A stretch of 64,000 nt of DNA from Sinohyriopsis cumingii (GCA_028554795.2 CM068835.1:32368311-32432310), one strand, 5' to 3'. Positions 39,620 through 51,357 are shown, numbered from the stretch's first letter. Numbers and translations are program-made. The notes: generated by a model from the sequence alone, not told the origin.

Positions 39620-39761
39620 ATCTCAAATGGGTAATGATCTAATATTGAATTTATGACACTTATTGAATAATGTCCAGCTTTTGGGATCCTTGGTTCACAA
39701 AAGCTGGACATTATTCAACAAGTTTCATAAATTTAATATTAAATCATTACCCATTTGAGAT
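39620..39761. repeat. 142-bp hairpin with 64-base arms
   Basis: The left arm starts atctcaaatgggtaatgatc and ends gtccagcttttg. The right arm starts caaaagctggacattattca and ends acccatttgagat. The loop is about 14 bases. Only a few mismatches occur between arms. The arm tip atctcaaatgg is part of the adjoining satellite unit, so this may be an inverted duplication of satellite sequence. Confidence 0.85.
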
Positions 39762-40819
39762 TCGTATTGTCAGTTTCAGTAGAAATTGATTAGATAGAAA
39801 GAAGAATTAATAATTTCATTCATTCTGACAGATGGTGCGCTTTTCATTTGTTGTGCATAAAATATAGTCCCAAATAAAGTTGAACTAATACAAGGAGATT
39901 GTATTTTTTTACAAACTTAAAATCAAAGAACAAGCGTCTATCCAAATAAGCAGAACATTTTGTAACGACAAAATCATTTTTTAAAAATCAGAAGGATCAA
40001 TGCTTGTGATGTCACACTGATACAGTCCACAGCATGTCTAGAACATATGTTTACCCTAAAATGTCACTTTCACAACTAAACATTACATTGTTGTAATTTT
40101 TATGTGTAATATGATTACTGGATGTAAAATATTCCATATCTACTCTAACATATTTATGACTGGATATTTGACTATACAGAAGACATAGGTTTCTTTTTGA
40201 GTCAGATTTCCATCACATATATACTGCGTAAATATGCTGTGATTGGATAAAGTTATGTAAGGTGGGAGACTGGTTTATATCCATATTCTTCTGTGAACAG
40301 AGGTGAGTTTATTTACTTCTGTAAGTTAACATTTAAACCACACTTGTATATAGGTTGGATTCTATTTCTATGTTTCAAATATACCGCCCCTCTCCCCCCA
40401 CCTGCTGTCAAATGAGCATTACCCTTAGTTTTACTTCTTCTTCTTGTTCTTTTCTTGGAGTTTGACACCATTTTTCTTATGATGATATAGTTATACATGA
40501 CATAACAAACCCCTGTGTGGGTAAATTGTCCATATTCAGACAGCCGAGATAATTTTTCCTCAATTTTCTTTCGCAAGTCGAGTTGAAAAATGGCCACCAA
40601 AATGTTCATTGAAAGCAAAATATTCCAGAAGGTGGGGTTAAAAAAAAAATCCCATCATCGCTGCCAATCAGTAAAGAGAATACTTCACAATAATTTCATG
40701 GGCTTATTTGGACCAATTAGAATCACATAAAGTGATATGTTCACATGTTATAATATTAAAAATATTAAACTGCACACACTTTAGTCAAAGTGTACTGACT
40801 ATGTGATAATATATATTTA

Positions 40820-41060
40820 GGTATACCAAGTTTCATCTCGTCATCTCAAATGTCTCAAATGACCTTTAAGTTATGGAGAGGAAGGGAAGGTTATGAAAAT
40901 GTAAAATATTGAGCCACGACTATCATTACGATATATGACACACCTTCAAAAGATGATACACAAGTATGGTATACCAATTTGTATCCTATAACATTGAACA
41001 ACTTTAAAGTTATGGAGCAGAAATGAAAACATGATGGATAGATAGAAACATGGGTACTAT
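40820..41060. repeat. Dispersed units of the 150-bp satellite
   Basis: Shares ataccaagtttcatctc, catctcaaatgtctc, ttaagttatggagaggaag and aaaatgtaaaatattgagcc with the main array. Confidence 0.7.
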
Positions 41061-42390
41061 GTGCTCAGCTTTTCTTCGTAAGGTGGGGGATAAAACTAGG
41101 TTAAAAAAACATGTATATTCCTTTTTAAGAGTAAAAACACAATACAGAAAATTATACAATAAAACTTCATTCATGGTTCCTCAATTCTACATAGAAAAAA
41201 CTATCTGACCAAATTATCAAATAATGACATTTTGGTTGTCAAAAGATGATTTCATGTTACCTTTCTTAAATTGTATAAACTGAGTACAACTCAGCTTCCC
41301 ACACAACATTTTGTACAAAATACTAAAAGCAAGATCTGAAATTGACTAGTTTAAAATTGTTTTCAAATAAAATCTGCAATAAAGCAACATGGTCCCTGTG
41401 TTTTTCTCATTGCTTTTGACTCACACACCCCCAGTCCTACCATCTTCCTTCCCACACCTGCTCCCAGTTCTACCATCTTCATCCCCACATGCTTGTAACC
41501 ACACTAGTGAATCAACAATTAAGCACAAGAAGAAACTATTTTCATAGATATGTCAAGTTGTAAACCTCTAACCAAATGATTGCAGGAGGACTTGCATGAT
41601 AAAATGCAGACATACAAATTGGAGATCCAGAAGTTCTGATTGCTCTTGTCTGACATTTAAGTCATGAAAATTAATATGGCCGTTGGACGTTTGTGAACAC
41701 TGTTACTGAATACATTAAAAGGGGGTATAAAAAGTTTAAATAAATAAAGAAACCACTGATATACTTAATTATTAAATGTACCAGGAAAATGTTATTTTTG
41801 GTTCTGGATCAGCTATACTTTCACATTTGGTATCATCCTTCCATTCAACACTAGTCTTCTACCAAACTTTGAAAAAAAAGATAATTTTTTTTCTTTCAGA
41901 TATCAATACCATAGAATTGCACCCTAGAACAGTATTATTTGCAACTTAACTGTTTTAAAAGTTTGTGTCTGGACAACAGACTTGCCACATTAAAAATATG
42001 TAACACTTAACTCAAGGCCAATGCCAATCAAGTCCAAAATATTACCTGCCCAGGTCTTCAAACATGTGCTTGGGGATGATAATAAAACAGTTGTTGTTGC
42101 TAATGTACTTCTGTTGTGTATATTTTGGTTCTAAAGGTCTGCTCTGTGCTGACACAACACATTATTAAAACATACATGGTATCTGGGAGTGATAATTAAT
42201 TGTACTGTCTTGTATATCTTTTTATACATGTTTACATTTATTTGGAAGGGGTTAACCTTCCTAAAGTATTTGTATAATCCTTAATATTAAAACATTATCT
42301 TTAGTTTGTAGCACATAGCCACTATTGTGCCAAGGTGCCAATACAACAATGTCTGGCAAGTAGTGAATTCAGGATCCCTTACATATAAAA

Positions 42391-42394
<4 letters not shown>
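41061..42394. other. No recognised gene
   Basis: CpG-poor AT-rich DNA without recognisable repeats or coding signal. Confidence 0.45.

Positions 42395-42426
<32 letters not shown>
42395..42426. repeat. (CA)n microsatellite
   Basis: An uninterrupted CA run of about 32 bases. Confidence 0.96.
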
Positions 42427-42428
<2 letters not shown>

Positions 42429-42700
42429 TGAATGATGACAGCAATCAATCCCAATTTTCTCAAGTACAAGGCTGATAAATTAAATCTATTTCAAGCAAAA
42501 ATACCCCCAAAAAGTATCATTATTTACAAAAAATGGGAATAAGACTTTATTCCAGATGACAAAACCTGGATAAAATTGCACTGATGGAAAATCATGGTTC
42601 CCACAGGTGATCAGACTTAAATCAAAGGTATTTTCCCTGGCCAACCAATGGGAAACCAATGTTTCTAGTTAGACATGTTTATTCAATAATACTTACTCTA

Positions 42701-44067
42701 TCATAATACCTTAGGAGAACTACTATTACCTCACAAATCCAGCCTTCTCATGTTAAAACGTCTTTTCTAAAAAAATCTAGGTGTCAGAGTGATCTCCCTC
42801 TGACACAGGGACTGGCACTAAATCCCATGAATACTACATGCTCTCTATATGGATATAACTATGGGGAGGCTGGGAGGGTGTATGTGTATTATGATCAGGT
42901 AAATATTAAGAAAAAGCTAGCGGAATTTTTTTTCCTTCTTTTCAAACACATCATAATAACTTAGGAAAATAGGTAAACGGTTGAGAAAGATACATATTCT
43001 TACCCCAGGAGTGACCATCTCCAGTCCCCTACCGTATATGAGATAGCTTCTATATAACCTGACTGGAGAACAGACTCCATATATTCAGGAACGACTTCGA
43101 GGGGAAAAATTTCCCTTCCACAAATCCAGTGGAAGCCATGAAGCAGCATCCTTATGAAGCTGTTGAATGACAGGAAGGTAACCAGTTGCACCATGGCTAT
43201 AGGTCCCACAAGATAAAGTTTAACCTTTTAGGCTGAAAAATCTCAGAGATAAGATGGAGAAGTGGTCTCTGATCTCCATCCCATGGCATGGTTAATAACA
43301 GAATTATTCCATTTAAATGAAATGTTTGTTGTGACTGCCCTAACTTCATGAGCAAATATATGAAGCAAATTGATTTGCTCTGGGGTTATTTTTTCATATG
43401 CATGATCAAAAAGCCCCTTTATCAAGGATGAAAGTATCTGTACTAAATGTCATCCTTTCCCTCTCTACGTACATGATTGTGGTGGACTATGTACATGATT
43501 GTGGTGGACTCTGTACAGCAATAGAATTGAGTTTTCTGTAGCAGACATGACAGAGACACATAAAAATGCACCACTGAAGCAGCATTATTGATAAGTGGAA
43601 GCTATTATATCGATTGTAGGACAGTGTTTCCTCAAGGAAAGGTCAATTCACGGCCTATACCGGTAAAATCAGTAAAGAATCATGTATATGACTAAAAAGT
43701 GGAAGCTAAGACTAGATTAGTATAGAAAATCTACCTGTATGTATCCAACCAGTGGAAATTTATAGAAGGAGTATATACTTCCCTTTTTTTAGAAAAAACA
43801 CTCCTCTAACATGCTTTAAAGTAGAAAGCTTCCAAAATACTAGCATGGGGATTGTGAGGCCTCTCTGTCTGTCGAGAGTGTGCTACTCTGCACAAGTAGA
43901 AGTAGTAACTTAAGTATTCATGGGATTTAGCACCAATCCTTGTATTAAGGGGAGAACATTCTAACTGCCACCTTGGTGGGCAGAAAATTTTTAACTTTTT
44001 AGCTAAATGGTTTAGTCTGGCAGGGCTGGATTCATGAGGCAGTAATAGTTCTCCTGAGGTATTATGA
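42701..44067 (-). mobile_element. Tyrosine-recombinase element fossil (DIRS- or Crypton-like) bounded by inverted arms
   Basis: Inverted arms of about 140 bases lie at 42701-42838 and 43912-44067. Both contain, in opposite sense, ggattYRtgaatactaaatcccatgaatact-like and cataatacct[t/c]aggagaact phrases. Between them the minus strand carries a stretch with AHEVRAVTT followed by GWRSETTSPSYL, matching the C-terminal H-x-x-R, W-R-S and terminal tyrosine of tyrosine recombinases. DIRS elements combine such a recombinase with inverted repeats. Crypton-type genes have the recombinase alone. The copy is internally incomplete, broken in several places, CpG-eroded and old. Confidence 0.6.
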
Positions 44068-44099
44068 CCGGGTAATGTATTTAAAATAGATACCTGTAT

Positions 44100-44995
44100 A
44101 TACTAATGCTCATGGTGATCAATTTCAAATAAAAAATACTCTAAAAAATCACTTCAGGTTTGCTTGGCACCTTTTATCAATAAAAAGAAAGTAATAATAC
44201 TATTAAAAGTTACAAAGCTGCAACAACAACATGTTGCCCATCATGAAGTTATTCTAGTCACCAATCATACTCTGGACTAGAGTAATGCAATGCATTGATG
44301 AAATTCAGTATTCATAACAAAGAACTTTTAATACAACTCTTTGATCCAGCAATGTCACACCTTGATAGGCATAAGAAGTCATCGCTAACTGCGACTGAAC
44401 CAGGTTCATATTTTATAACAGGAAAAAGGCATGCATACCATGACACAGCTCATAAATTGCTGTCAATATTGTGATTTTGACTACCTCCAGGTCTCCTTGA
44501 TTCACAATATGGCATCAAGTATGAAGAATGTCCAAAGTATGAGCAAATAAAAAAACTGTGACCTGAATCATCATTGAGAATAATCTTGACCCCTTGGTAA
44601 AAACCAGTAAGTGTTTCACAGAAATGATTGTCTTGCTTCATAATGGAATATTCCAGGTTGTAACAAAATCCATCATATGGCTTGGAAATACATTAATCAA
44701 AGCCGCTACTCAAGGACTATGACTTGGACCTGAAGACAAACATGGTCAAGTAAATGTGTTGCAAATAAATTGTCTTTGCTTCTGTGTGAAATATCCCAGT
44801 TTAATGAAACACTAATCAAAACCTTTAACAGTTGACAGCGCTGATGTAAAAGTTAACACAGCTATATCTCACTTTCTACTAATTTGGGTTAAACAAAATC
44901 ATAAAAATCTATAAAAACTCAATTGAAACTATGAGCATTTAACTACATATACTGTATTTCGTTCTTAAATACAACAAAAATTTACCTAAAATATA
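44100..44995. other. No recognised gene
   Basis: CpG-poor spacer. The 63-codon minus-strand frame at 44450-44641 is not recognised. Confidence 0.45.
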
Positions 44996-45218
44996 CCCTA
45001 AATACTCGCTTATAAGACAAGTCCAGATCCAAGCTGCATATATCTAGATCTGCCATTGCATAATGCACCTGCAGGTATGGGTCTATGCAGTTGGTTGGGA
45101 GTAATCAGTAGAATAAACAACATAGAACCTCCCTGATATGTCACTGCATTATGTGCCAGCAGATCAGGGTCTATGTTATTCACAGTTGCACTAGACTTAC
45201 AAGCAAGTATGTATGGTA
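44996..45218. mobile_element. Palindromic MITE, family P, copy 5
   Basis: Nearly full-length: the left end contains aatactcgcttataagacaa and gtccagatccaagctgcat. The right end is gacttacaagcaagtatgta then tggta. It is one of the best left ends in the window. Confidence 0.8.
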
Positions 45219-45329
45219 TGCATAGCTAACAGAAAAATGTTATTTTTGATTTCAACAGAATTATACAAATCAAGATATTATGAGTGCCACAAAGTGACTA
45301 GAATTTCAATTACTATTTATGCTAATCTA

Positions 45330-45484
45330 CAAGTCAGATCAAACTGTAAACAACATAGGCCCTGATCTGCTTACACTATGAACCAGCAGATCAAATCTAT
45401 ACTGTTTTTCTACTGACCGATCCTACTAAAGCAGATCTGGGTCAGTGTTGTTTGTAGCTGGATATGACTTAAGTACATATGGTA
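45330..45484. mobile_element. Palindromic MITE, family P, copy 6 (partial)
   Basis: Contains gtaaacaacataggccctga, gcagatctgggtcagtgttg and gctggatatgacttaagtac, ending tggta. The left end is missing. Confidence 0.65.
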
Positions 45485-45629
45485 TGGTAAAATACTACTC
45501 AAATTATTTATATCCAAAAATCATTACTACAGAAACGAAGTAAAGATTGGATCATAACAAATACATCAAAATGAGAACAGTGGGGCATCAATGAACCAGT
45601 TTTGTCACTAAGGACATCAGTGCAACGTG

Positions 45630-45643
45630 CCCCCCCCCCCCCC
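45630..45643. repeat. Poly-C tract
   Basis: An uninterrupted run of 14 C bases. Confidence 0.9.
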
Positions 45644-45898
45644 ACAGAGCTTACACTGGATCTTATGGAATTTTGTCCTCAGTAAGAAATTTTTACATTT
45701 TATCCATTTCTTACATCGTGACATTTTAAATAATTTACCAAGATATCCTGAATGGTACAATGAAATACAAGAAATGAAATCTGTGTCACAATGCTAAAAA
45801 TAAAACAAAAGTTTGTTTTGGCAAAATGTAAATAAAAGTGTATTGAAAACAACAGAGGTAACAAGAAAGAGTGCTGAATTTTCTTTATTTCCTGAAGT

Positions 45899-46119
45899 AT
45901 ACTGTATATACTTGTTACAAGCTGAGACCAAATGCAAACTGCATAAACCCAGATCAGCTGTCACATAATGCACCAGCAGATCTGAGTCTATGCACCTTGT
46001 TACGAATAATCAGTAAAACAAACAACACAGACCCTGGTCTGCTGGTGCATTATGCAATAACACAGCAGGGTCTATGTTGTTTGTTTTTTAACTAAACTTG
46101 TATGCAAGTATATACAGTA
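45899..46119. mobile_element. Palindromic MITE, family P, copy 7
   Basis: atactgtatatacttgttac at the left and, inverted, tactgtatatacttgcatac at the right. The interior includes cagatctgagtctatgcacc and ccctggtctgctggtgcatt. CpG positions of the ends have become TpG or CpA. Confidence 0.8.
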
Positions 46120-46318
46120 AGTAACATGATCAATAATTTTCCCTTACTTTAGGGTAAATCAATTGAAAAAAACAAATTTACAAATGTAATTGTGTAGAGA
46201 AAAGCTTTGACATTTAAAAAATGTGCTTTCCTAAAAGACAGGCACAACTTGGGACCATTTTACAGTTTGCTGTAAAATGGCAACAAAAAAGTCAGGTTTA
46301 ATTCAAGGATATATTTCA

Positions 46319-46324
46319 TTTATT
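46319..46324 (-). terminator. Candidate polyadenylation signal for the sphingomyelinase gene
   Basis: AATAAA on the minus strand, about 270 bases past the stop codon at 46596-46598. It is the nearest canonical hexamer I see and lies just beyond the minisatellite. Other sites are possible. Confidence 0.3.
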
Positions 46325-46433
46325 AATTAGTTTATGTTTGTAATTATCTTCTGTCGTGAACTTAAGGGTTAAAATGCATTTGTAAATGTTTCAGTTGTGC
46401 TATAAAAAATGCAGTAAACTGATCATTTGCGAG

Positions 46434-46575
46434 TATACAGGTGAGACAGGTGTATTTGAGTACACAGGTGTGACAGGTGTATACAAGTATACAGGTGTGA
46501 CAGGTGTATACAAGTGTGACAGGTGTATACAAGTATACAAGTGTATACAAGTATACAGGTGAGACAGGTGTATAC
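46434..46575. repeat. Minisatellite in the predicted SMPD2 3'UTR
   Basis: Irregular repeats of acaggtgtgacaggtgtata and caagtatacaagtgtatac. The array ends about 20 bases downstream (minus-strand sense) of the sphingomyelinase stop codon, so it should be transcribed as GU/AC-rich repeats in the 3'UTR if the mRNA extends to the signal at 46319. Confidence 0.85.
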
Positions 46576-46595
46576 TGACCTGCTACCTGTGAAAT

Positions 46596-46924
46596 CTATT
46601 TTGGAAGATTTTGCAATAGGTTATTTATATCTTCCTTTGATGACATCAGCCCATTAACCTCCGATTTGTTCAGGACAATGTTATTAATAATGCCATATCC
46701 TGCTGACACTGTCAATGCAATCTTAAAAAATGTGATGATGAAATCAAACGGATATGGTATGTGAACCACTCCAATTACATAAAATAACAATGCACATATC
46801 AAAGCTAATGTGATGAAAAAATGTTTATCATTTTTGGCTTTTTCTAGCCCTTTGTTCAAGACTACTATTGATTTTTGTAGCAACTGGTCCAGGTTTTCTT
46901 CAGGTTCAGATGATGGTAATGGAT
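46596..46924 (-). CDS. SMPD2: Neutral sphingomyelinase (SMPD2-like), last coding exon
   Basis: This exon encodes the C-terminal membrane anchor of a neutral sphingomyelinase (sphingomyelin phosphodiesterase 2), which hydrolyses sphingomyelin to ceramide and phosphocholine. The acceptor is ttttcttttcag, read on the minus strand. The exon starts in phase with two bases of a split codon, and 108 codons follow to the TAG. After an acidic linker (LPSSEPEENLDQLLQKS) come two hydrophobic segments, about FFITLALICALLFYVIGVV and FDFIITFFKIALTVSAGYGI. They match the paired C-terminal helices that anchor this enzyme in the endoplasmic reticulum or nuclear envelope. The tail EVNGLMSSKEDINNLLQNL resembles the EVNGLYRAQAELQHVLG region I recall from the vertebrate protein. 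Phase agrees with the exon at 50056-50172. Confidence 0.88.
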
Positions 46925-46995
46925 CTGAAAAGAAAATACAGAGAAACATTTGTGAAATATATTAAGATTGAGAAGAAAAATATTTAGGATAACAC

Positions 46996-47189
46996 GTGTC
47001 GTATATACTCACTTATAAGACCAGTCCAGCTGCAAAATGCACAGACAGATCTGGGTCTTTGCAGTTTGTTAGGTGTATTCAGAAGAACAAATAACATAGA
47101 CCCTGCTCTGCAGGCACATTGTGCTATGCCAGATCAGGAACTTTGTTTTTTGCAGTTTGACTCATCTTATAAGCAAGTATATATGGTAC
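46996..47189. mobile_element. Palindromic MITE, family P, copy 8
   Basis: The left end gtatatactcacttataaga and the inverted right end ccatatatacttgcttataa are both clear. The interior has cagacagatctgggtctttg. It lies about 75 bases upstream of the last SMPD2 exon, in the intron. Confidence 0.8.
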
Positions 47190-47221
47190 ACAATTTTTTC
47201 CTCAGATATATACAATATAAT

Positions 47222-47506
47222 TATAATTAGTCTTGTGTGTGTGTGTGCGTGTGTGTGTGTGTGTTTGTGTGAGAGATTTGGATTTTTTTAAAATTCAGTC
47301 ACATCGCTACCATGTCTGTAGAGTGTCAGTTTACAGTGATGTCTAGCACTGGGGCATCATGCAGCAGACATGTAGTATGATGTCCCACCCAGTCACAATA
47401 TACTGACACCAGGCCGACCAGTCCTAACACTAACCTCTTAATGCCCAGCACCTATCGAGGCAGCTGTTAGTACAATTTTTTAAAGTCTTTGGTACAGATC
47501 GGCCAG
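47222..47506 (-). mobile_element. tRNA-derived SINE, family A, 5'-truncated
   Basis: Minus orientation: the (GT)n stretch at about 47230-47263 is the tail, and the body (gatgtcccacccagtcaca, tgacaccaggccgaccagtc) runs to the remains of the head near 47506. It lies in an SMPD2 intron, in the same sense as the gene. Confidence 0.85.
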
Positions 47507-48239
47507 GATAATTATTCTTATCAAATGAGAGAGTGATGTATATTGATAACGCAATGTATCAGAATTCATTAATACTATAAAATTCTTGCCATGGGGCAGT
47601 TAGTTTTCAAACACTTATAACATATACTTGCTTACAAGGCAGCACCACTCTGCTACCACAAATGTAAACAAAACCACAAAACAAAAAAACCATCTTACTT
47701 GTTGGTCCATTCAATAGACAGGGAAGAACAGTGACTATAATCAACCAATTCCTTTTTTAAAAATGTACCCAGATAAAATAGTTTGCTGAAATTTCAAAGA
47801 AAACATTACTTTGAAGCACCATCTGTTATGAAAACGTACTAAGCAAATGGAAAAAAATCAGTCTCAATCATGCAATACAATAATTTGATATTGCCACCAC
47901 AATAACAAATGGGCATTTGTTTGGTTCTCCAAAGCTGTCCTTTAGCAGTGACTTCAATAATGCATGCACATTTCATCAAAGAAAGCCGTCTACAATCTTT
48001 AATATAAAGAAAGAACTTTTCTTCAAAGGAAGTCAGTACCAAACTTAAAGCAATGGAATCTGATGAATTTGTTCATTTTCCAACATTACTGGAACACATT
48101 TACTGTGCCTCAAAAGTTTCCTTTTTTCAGGGAAAAAGTTTATGCTTATGAACGCTACCAGTGGCAGCTTAAAAGGCGAACTAACTTTTACTGACCTTGG
48201 ACGTACTGAAAAGTAAATGTGCTTCATTATTCGTTACGT
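47507..48239. other. SMPD2 intron, no exon recognised
   Basis: Frames on the minus strand at 47839-48042 and 48045-48227 look mildly coding-like but match no sphingomyelinase segment, and none is expected between the 50 kb and 46 kb exons. They may be part of the adjacent old transposon. Confidence 0.4.
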
Positions 48240-48750
48240 GATTGTGTTATGTTTATCCACTGAATTCAGACTTATATATGACCTGTGACAAAATTATTGA
48301 ATATTTTAAATCTGTGTTTGTTTATATTTTTGATGGAATTACTTTTGTATTGTGGATTCAATGTATGTGATGAGATTCATGGGTGAGTACACGGTGTTGA
48401 TACTCTATTCATGCTATACATTAGATATGTAGTTATAAACAGTTACAGTATATGTACCAATCCATGGTTCTCTAAATAAAGTAAAATGTATATGCCTTCT
48501 CTGTTTTTACTACAGGTGTATTTCCCATTTAATATGCATCGATTTAAGATGGTAACTGTGCCAATGAAGCACGTATTTTACTGCCTGCATTTATTACCTA
48601 CACCACACCACCCCCACCCAACACAATTTTTTTTGGTACATAAATCATTGTCTTCAGCTAACTGACCTGGTTGCTTATAACACAGTTTGGTCTATAACAT
48701 GGTCAGGTTCTATGGCTCCTAACTACTGTGTTATAGCGGGGCTCACACTG
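48240..48750 (+). mobile_element. Old Tigger/pogo-like transposon, 3' part
   Basis: It aligns with the right-hand part of the element at 61799-63935: gaattcagact, acaaaattattgaatatttt followed by aaatctgt, and acggtgttgatac. It ends ttatagcggggctcacactg, followed by TA, corresponding to the Tigger terminal repeat. The left end is lost. CpG sites of the younger copy are mostly TpG here, and it sits in an SMPD2 intron. Confidence 0.8.
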
Positions 48751-49115
48751 TACCATCAATCCATACATATAAACCTCCATAAGAGATTGGGCATCGTAAA
48801 TCAAACTAATGACCAAAAATTATTATACAAATTTTGAGTAACAAATCTTAATCAAATCACATTTTGTACTTGTGAAACATCTTCATTCATGTTGCTAAGA
48901 ATGCTGCATTACTAAAAGTTTCATAATTGCTTTAAATATTAAATTAGCACTCAAGATCAATGACTGAAGAAAAAAAAAAAAACCAACATAAAATGTTGGA
49001 AATATTTCCAAAATATAAAGTTCATTAAACCTGTTATAGCAACCACCTTCATATAATGATATCCTGTAGCCATAAGAAGTGGTTAAATTTTGAAAAAAGT
49101 GGATGTTTGTTACAT

Positions 49116-49338
49116 GGGAGTGAAATGATTCACCTATGTATCGATTATTTTGTGGCCTTTATACAGACATTAATGCTATAGGTGGAGAATCAATTCAAAA
49201 TGTTAAGTTGCTGTTAATCTTAAATGGCCATGGAAATCATTTGTCTCTGTTCTTGATGTGTATAGATATGTATCAATCTCACAGGTTGTATACAGCGATG
49301 TGAATCAATATGTGGCACAGATTTATCATTTCACCACT
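49116..49338. mobile_element. hAT-like MITE with gtgaaatgat ends
   Basis: The left end is gggagtgaaatgattcacct and the inverted right end is gtagtggtgaaatgataaat. The interior includes tatcgattattttgtgg and gatgtgaatcaatatgtggc. Ends near TAGGGGTGAAA are typical of one hAT lineage. Related sequence lies at 60607-60714. Confidence 0.55.
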
Positions 49339-50055
49339 ACTGAGTTTCCATCTCTAGTTTTAATTTCATGATATCATCTATTATTGTTACTGCCATTGTT
49401 AATTTTTCCAGTTAGTTTTGGACATATCAATGAGATTGCATAGAAACTTTTAAATAGAATTCACCAACCTAATGACTTTGGCAAATAATTATTAATTTTA
49501 TTAATGAAATAATAAACTGGGAGTAGTTGTTCATGCACTAACAGCGTAAAAGACAGAATGGCAACATAACGGTAGAGTTTCTAAACTTAACAATGCAAGA
49601 CCAATGATCTTCAAAGACTTAGAAATTGCACAGTCGATTACAATACTGAAGTGGTGTTTCTTTAAAATAAAATACTACTATTTAAAGGTTCTGTTAACAA
49701 GCATGTTGTTTAAAGATAACCAGAATAGTTTAGTATTATCAGTAAATTAAACTGGCAAGCAATGTTGCACAATGTGTGCTATAACCAATTCTCTTCAACT
49801 TCTGCTTTTTGTGACACAACATTCGATGTGAAGATCACAGATACATATCTTACAAAATGAATTAACAGAAAAATACTACAAAACAACCTTCTTATGATGG
49901 AAATATATAATTTATTTTGAAAGGGTAGTTCCTTCCACCAAAAAAGCCACATGCATGTTTGTTTATAGCTTTAGACAGAATGGTGAAATAAGGGCTTAGT
50001 TAAGAGGTATTGAGAATGAAGTTTAGCAAGGATTTTTCAAATATACAAAACTCAC
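49339..50055. other. SMPD2 intron
   Basis: AT-rich and CpG-poor, with no other feature seen. Confidence 0.6.
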
Positions 50056-50172
50056 TCTTTTTATCTTGTATACAAATGTGTGCCATCACCCCTTCATGGT
50101 CGGAGTAATTGTAAGATCGACCGGAAATTTTTCCCATCACTAACGAGCACTCTTTAACTTCAGCAGACAAGC
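50056..50172 (-). CDS. SMPD2: Neutral sphingomyelinase (SMPD2-like), penultimate recognised exon
   Basis: A 117-base exon between a ttttttcag acceptor and a GTGAGT donor, read on the minus strand. It completes a split codon with its first two bases, encodes 38 residues (LSAEVKECSLVMG, then SGRSYNYSDHEGVMAHICIQ) and leaves one base. That base plus the first two of the next exon make an asparagine codon. The Y-S-D-H-E block corresponds to the SDHE motif near the end of the DNase-I-like catalytic domain of neutral sphingomyelinases, whose histidine is the general base. The segment before it should be joined to an exon carrying RIDY, which I could not find between here and 56346. Confidence 0.85.
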
Positions 50173-51357
50173 CTGAAAAAATGGTGTGAAATTTGTTTAA
50201 AGCAATAACTTTCTAAATTAAATTAACTTTATGAAGAATTGCTTAAAATACTATTTTCTACAGCGACTTTCCTTGAAATATTATTTTCTACAGCTGACTT
50301 ATCTTATGTTACTTTTTTAGGCTCGAATAAACAGTAACAAAAGAAGAGTGAAAACAAGCTTTGAAAAATTTAACAAATAATTTATTTTATCTTGAAAAAT
50401 ACTGTAAAAATGAAAAATTAAGAATTTACGGTTTTAAGAATCAAATCCAAAAATAATCGAAGAATAATCCACAAATCAAATTTTAGAAGTCCTAATAATG
50501 TAATGTTCTAATGAATTCAAATTCTAGTCCTGATGAAAAATCCAAGATGGAAGGCGATGACGTATACTGTATCCTTTGTTGTGTTGTAAAGTCTACATTT
50601 CTGTGTTATTCACAAACAATAATCTGATGTCTGAGTTTCCCAATAAAATATAATGAAATATCTTTGTCCAAGAATTATGTATGAGCACTCACATTTTTTC
50701 CAGGAAAAAGAATTATCCTTTAGAATCCATATAATTTAAACAAACATTAAAATGTAATTCCCAAAATGACACAACAAAAGAAACACCTTTATGTCCCAGT
50801 GTTTAGAAGCCCAACTGAGAAAAATTTCTATAAGAAAAGATTATACAGTAACTTGAAATGCATAACAGAATCCTGGATGAGGGTCAACTTTCCAGAATCT
50901 TCGAGAAGTATTTACGTCTAAAAGCATGTAGCCCCAGAATGACCATGACAAAAAACAATATTTTTACTCTGAGAATAAGATAAAAATAAAAAGTTGTTTA
51001 CTTCTCTAACTGATTTTAAAAAAGGTCGAGAACTAGGTCAGCTTTGGGTGTTTACAACTTTTGAGTCAAGGTCAAACAATTTTCTGAAAAAATATCAAGT
51101 TCCTAGTAAACAAAACTACATTATTTTGATATATAATGAAATAAAAAATATAAAGATTTTAAAACTTACAAACAATTAAATTAAATATAAATTAAATCAA
51201 ATATACAAAACACTTACAGCTGGTTAAAAACTTCAGTAACACATAAATCAACACTATTTAATGACACTATATTTTTCTTACTTACTGACCATCCTTATTA
51301 AACTGCCCTGAAATAAATTTTTGTTTTGGTTGGTTCTAAACATCATTTTCTCCAATA
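50173..51357. other. SMPD2 intron region, missing exon not found
   Basis: I scanned the minus strand for a segment like RIDYILYK with a donor leaving one base and found none. A good donor (GTAAGT) at 51212-51217 follows a short open stretch, but its phase and residues do not fit. Confidence 0.4.

Noticed and set aside
42281-42480. Minus-strand frame across a CA repeat
   Set aside because: The Cys-Val run derives from the microsatellite and the remainder is too short to judge.
51218-51300. Missing SMPD2 exon next to a GTAAGT donor
   Set aside because: The only open frame leaves two bases rather than the required one, and lacks the RIDY block.
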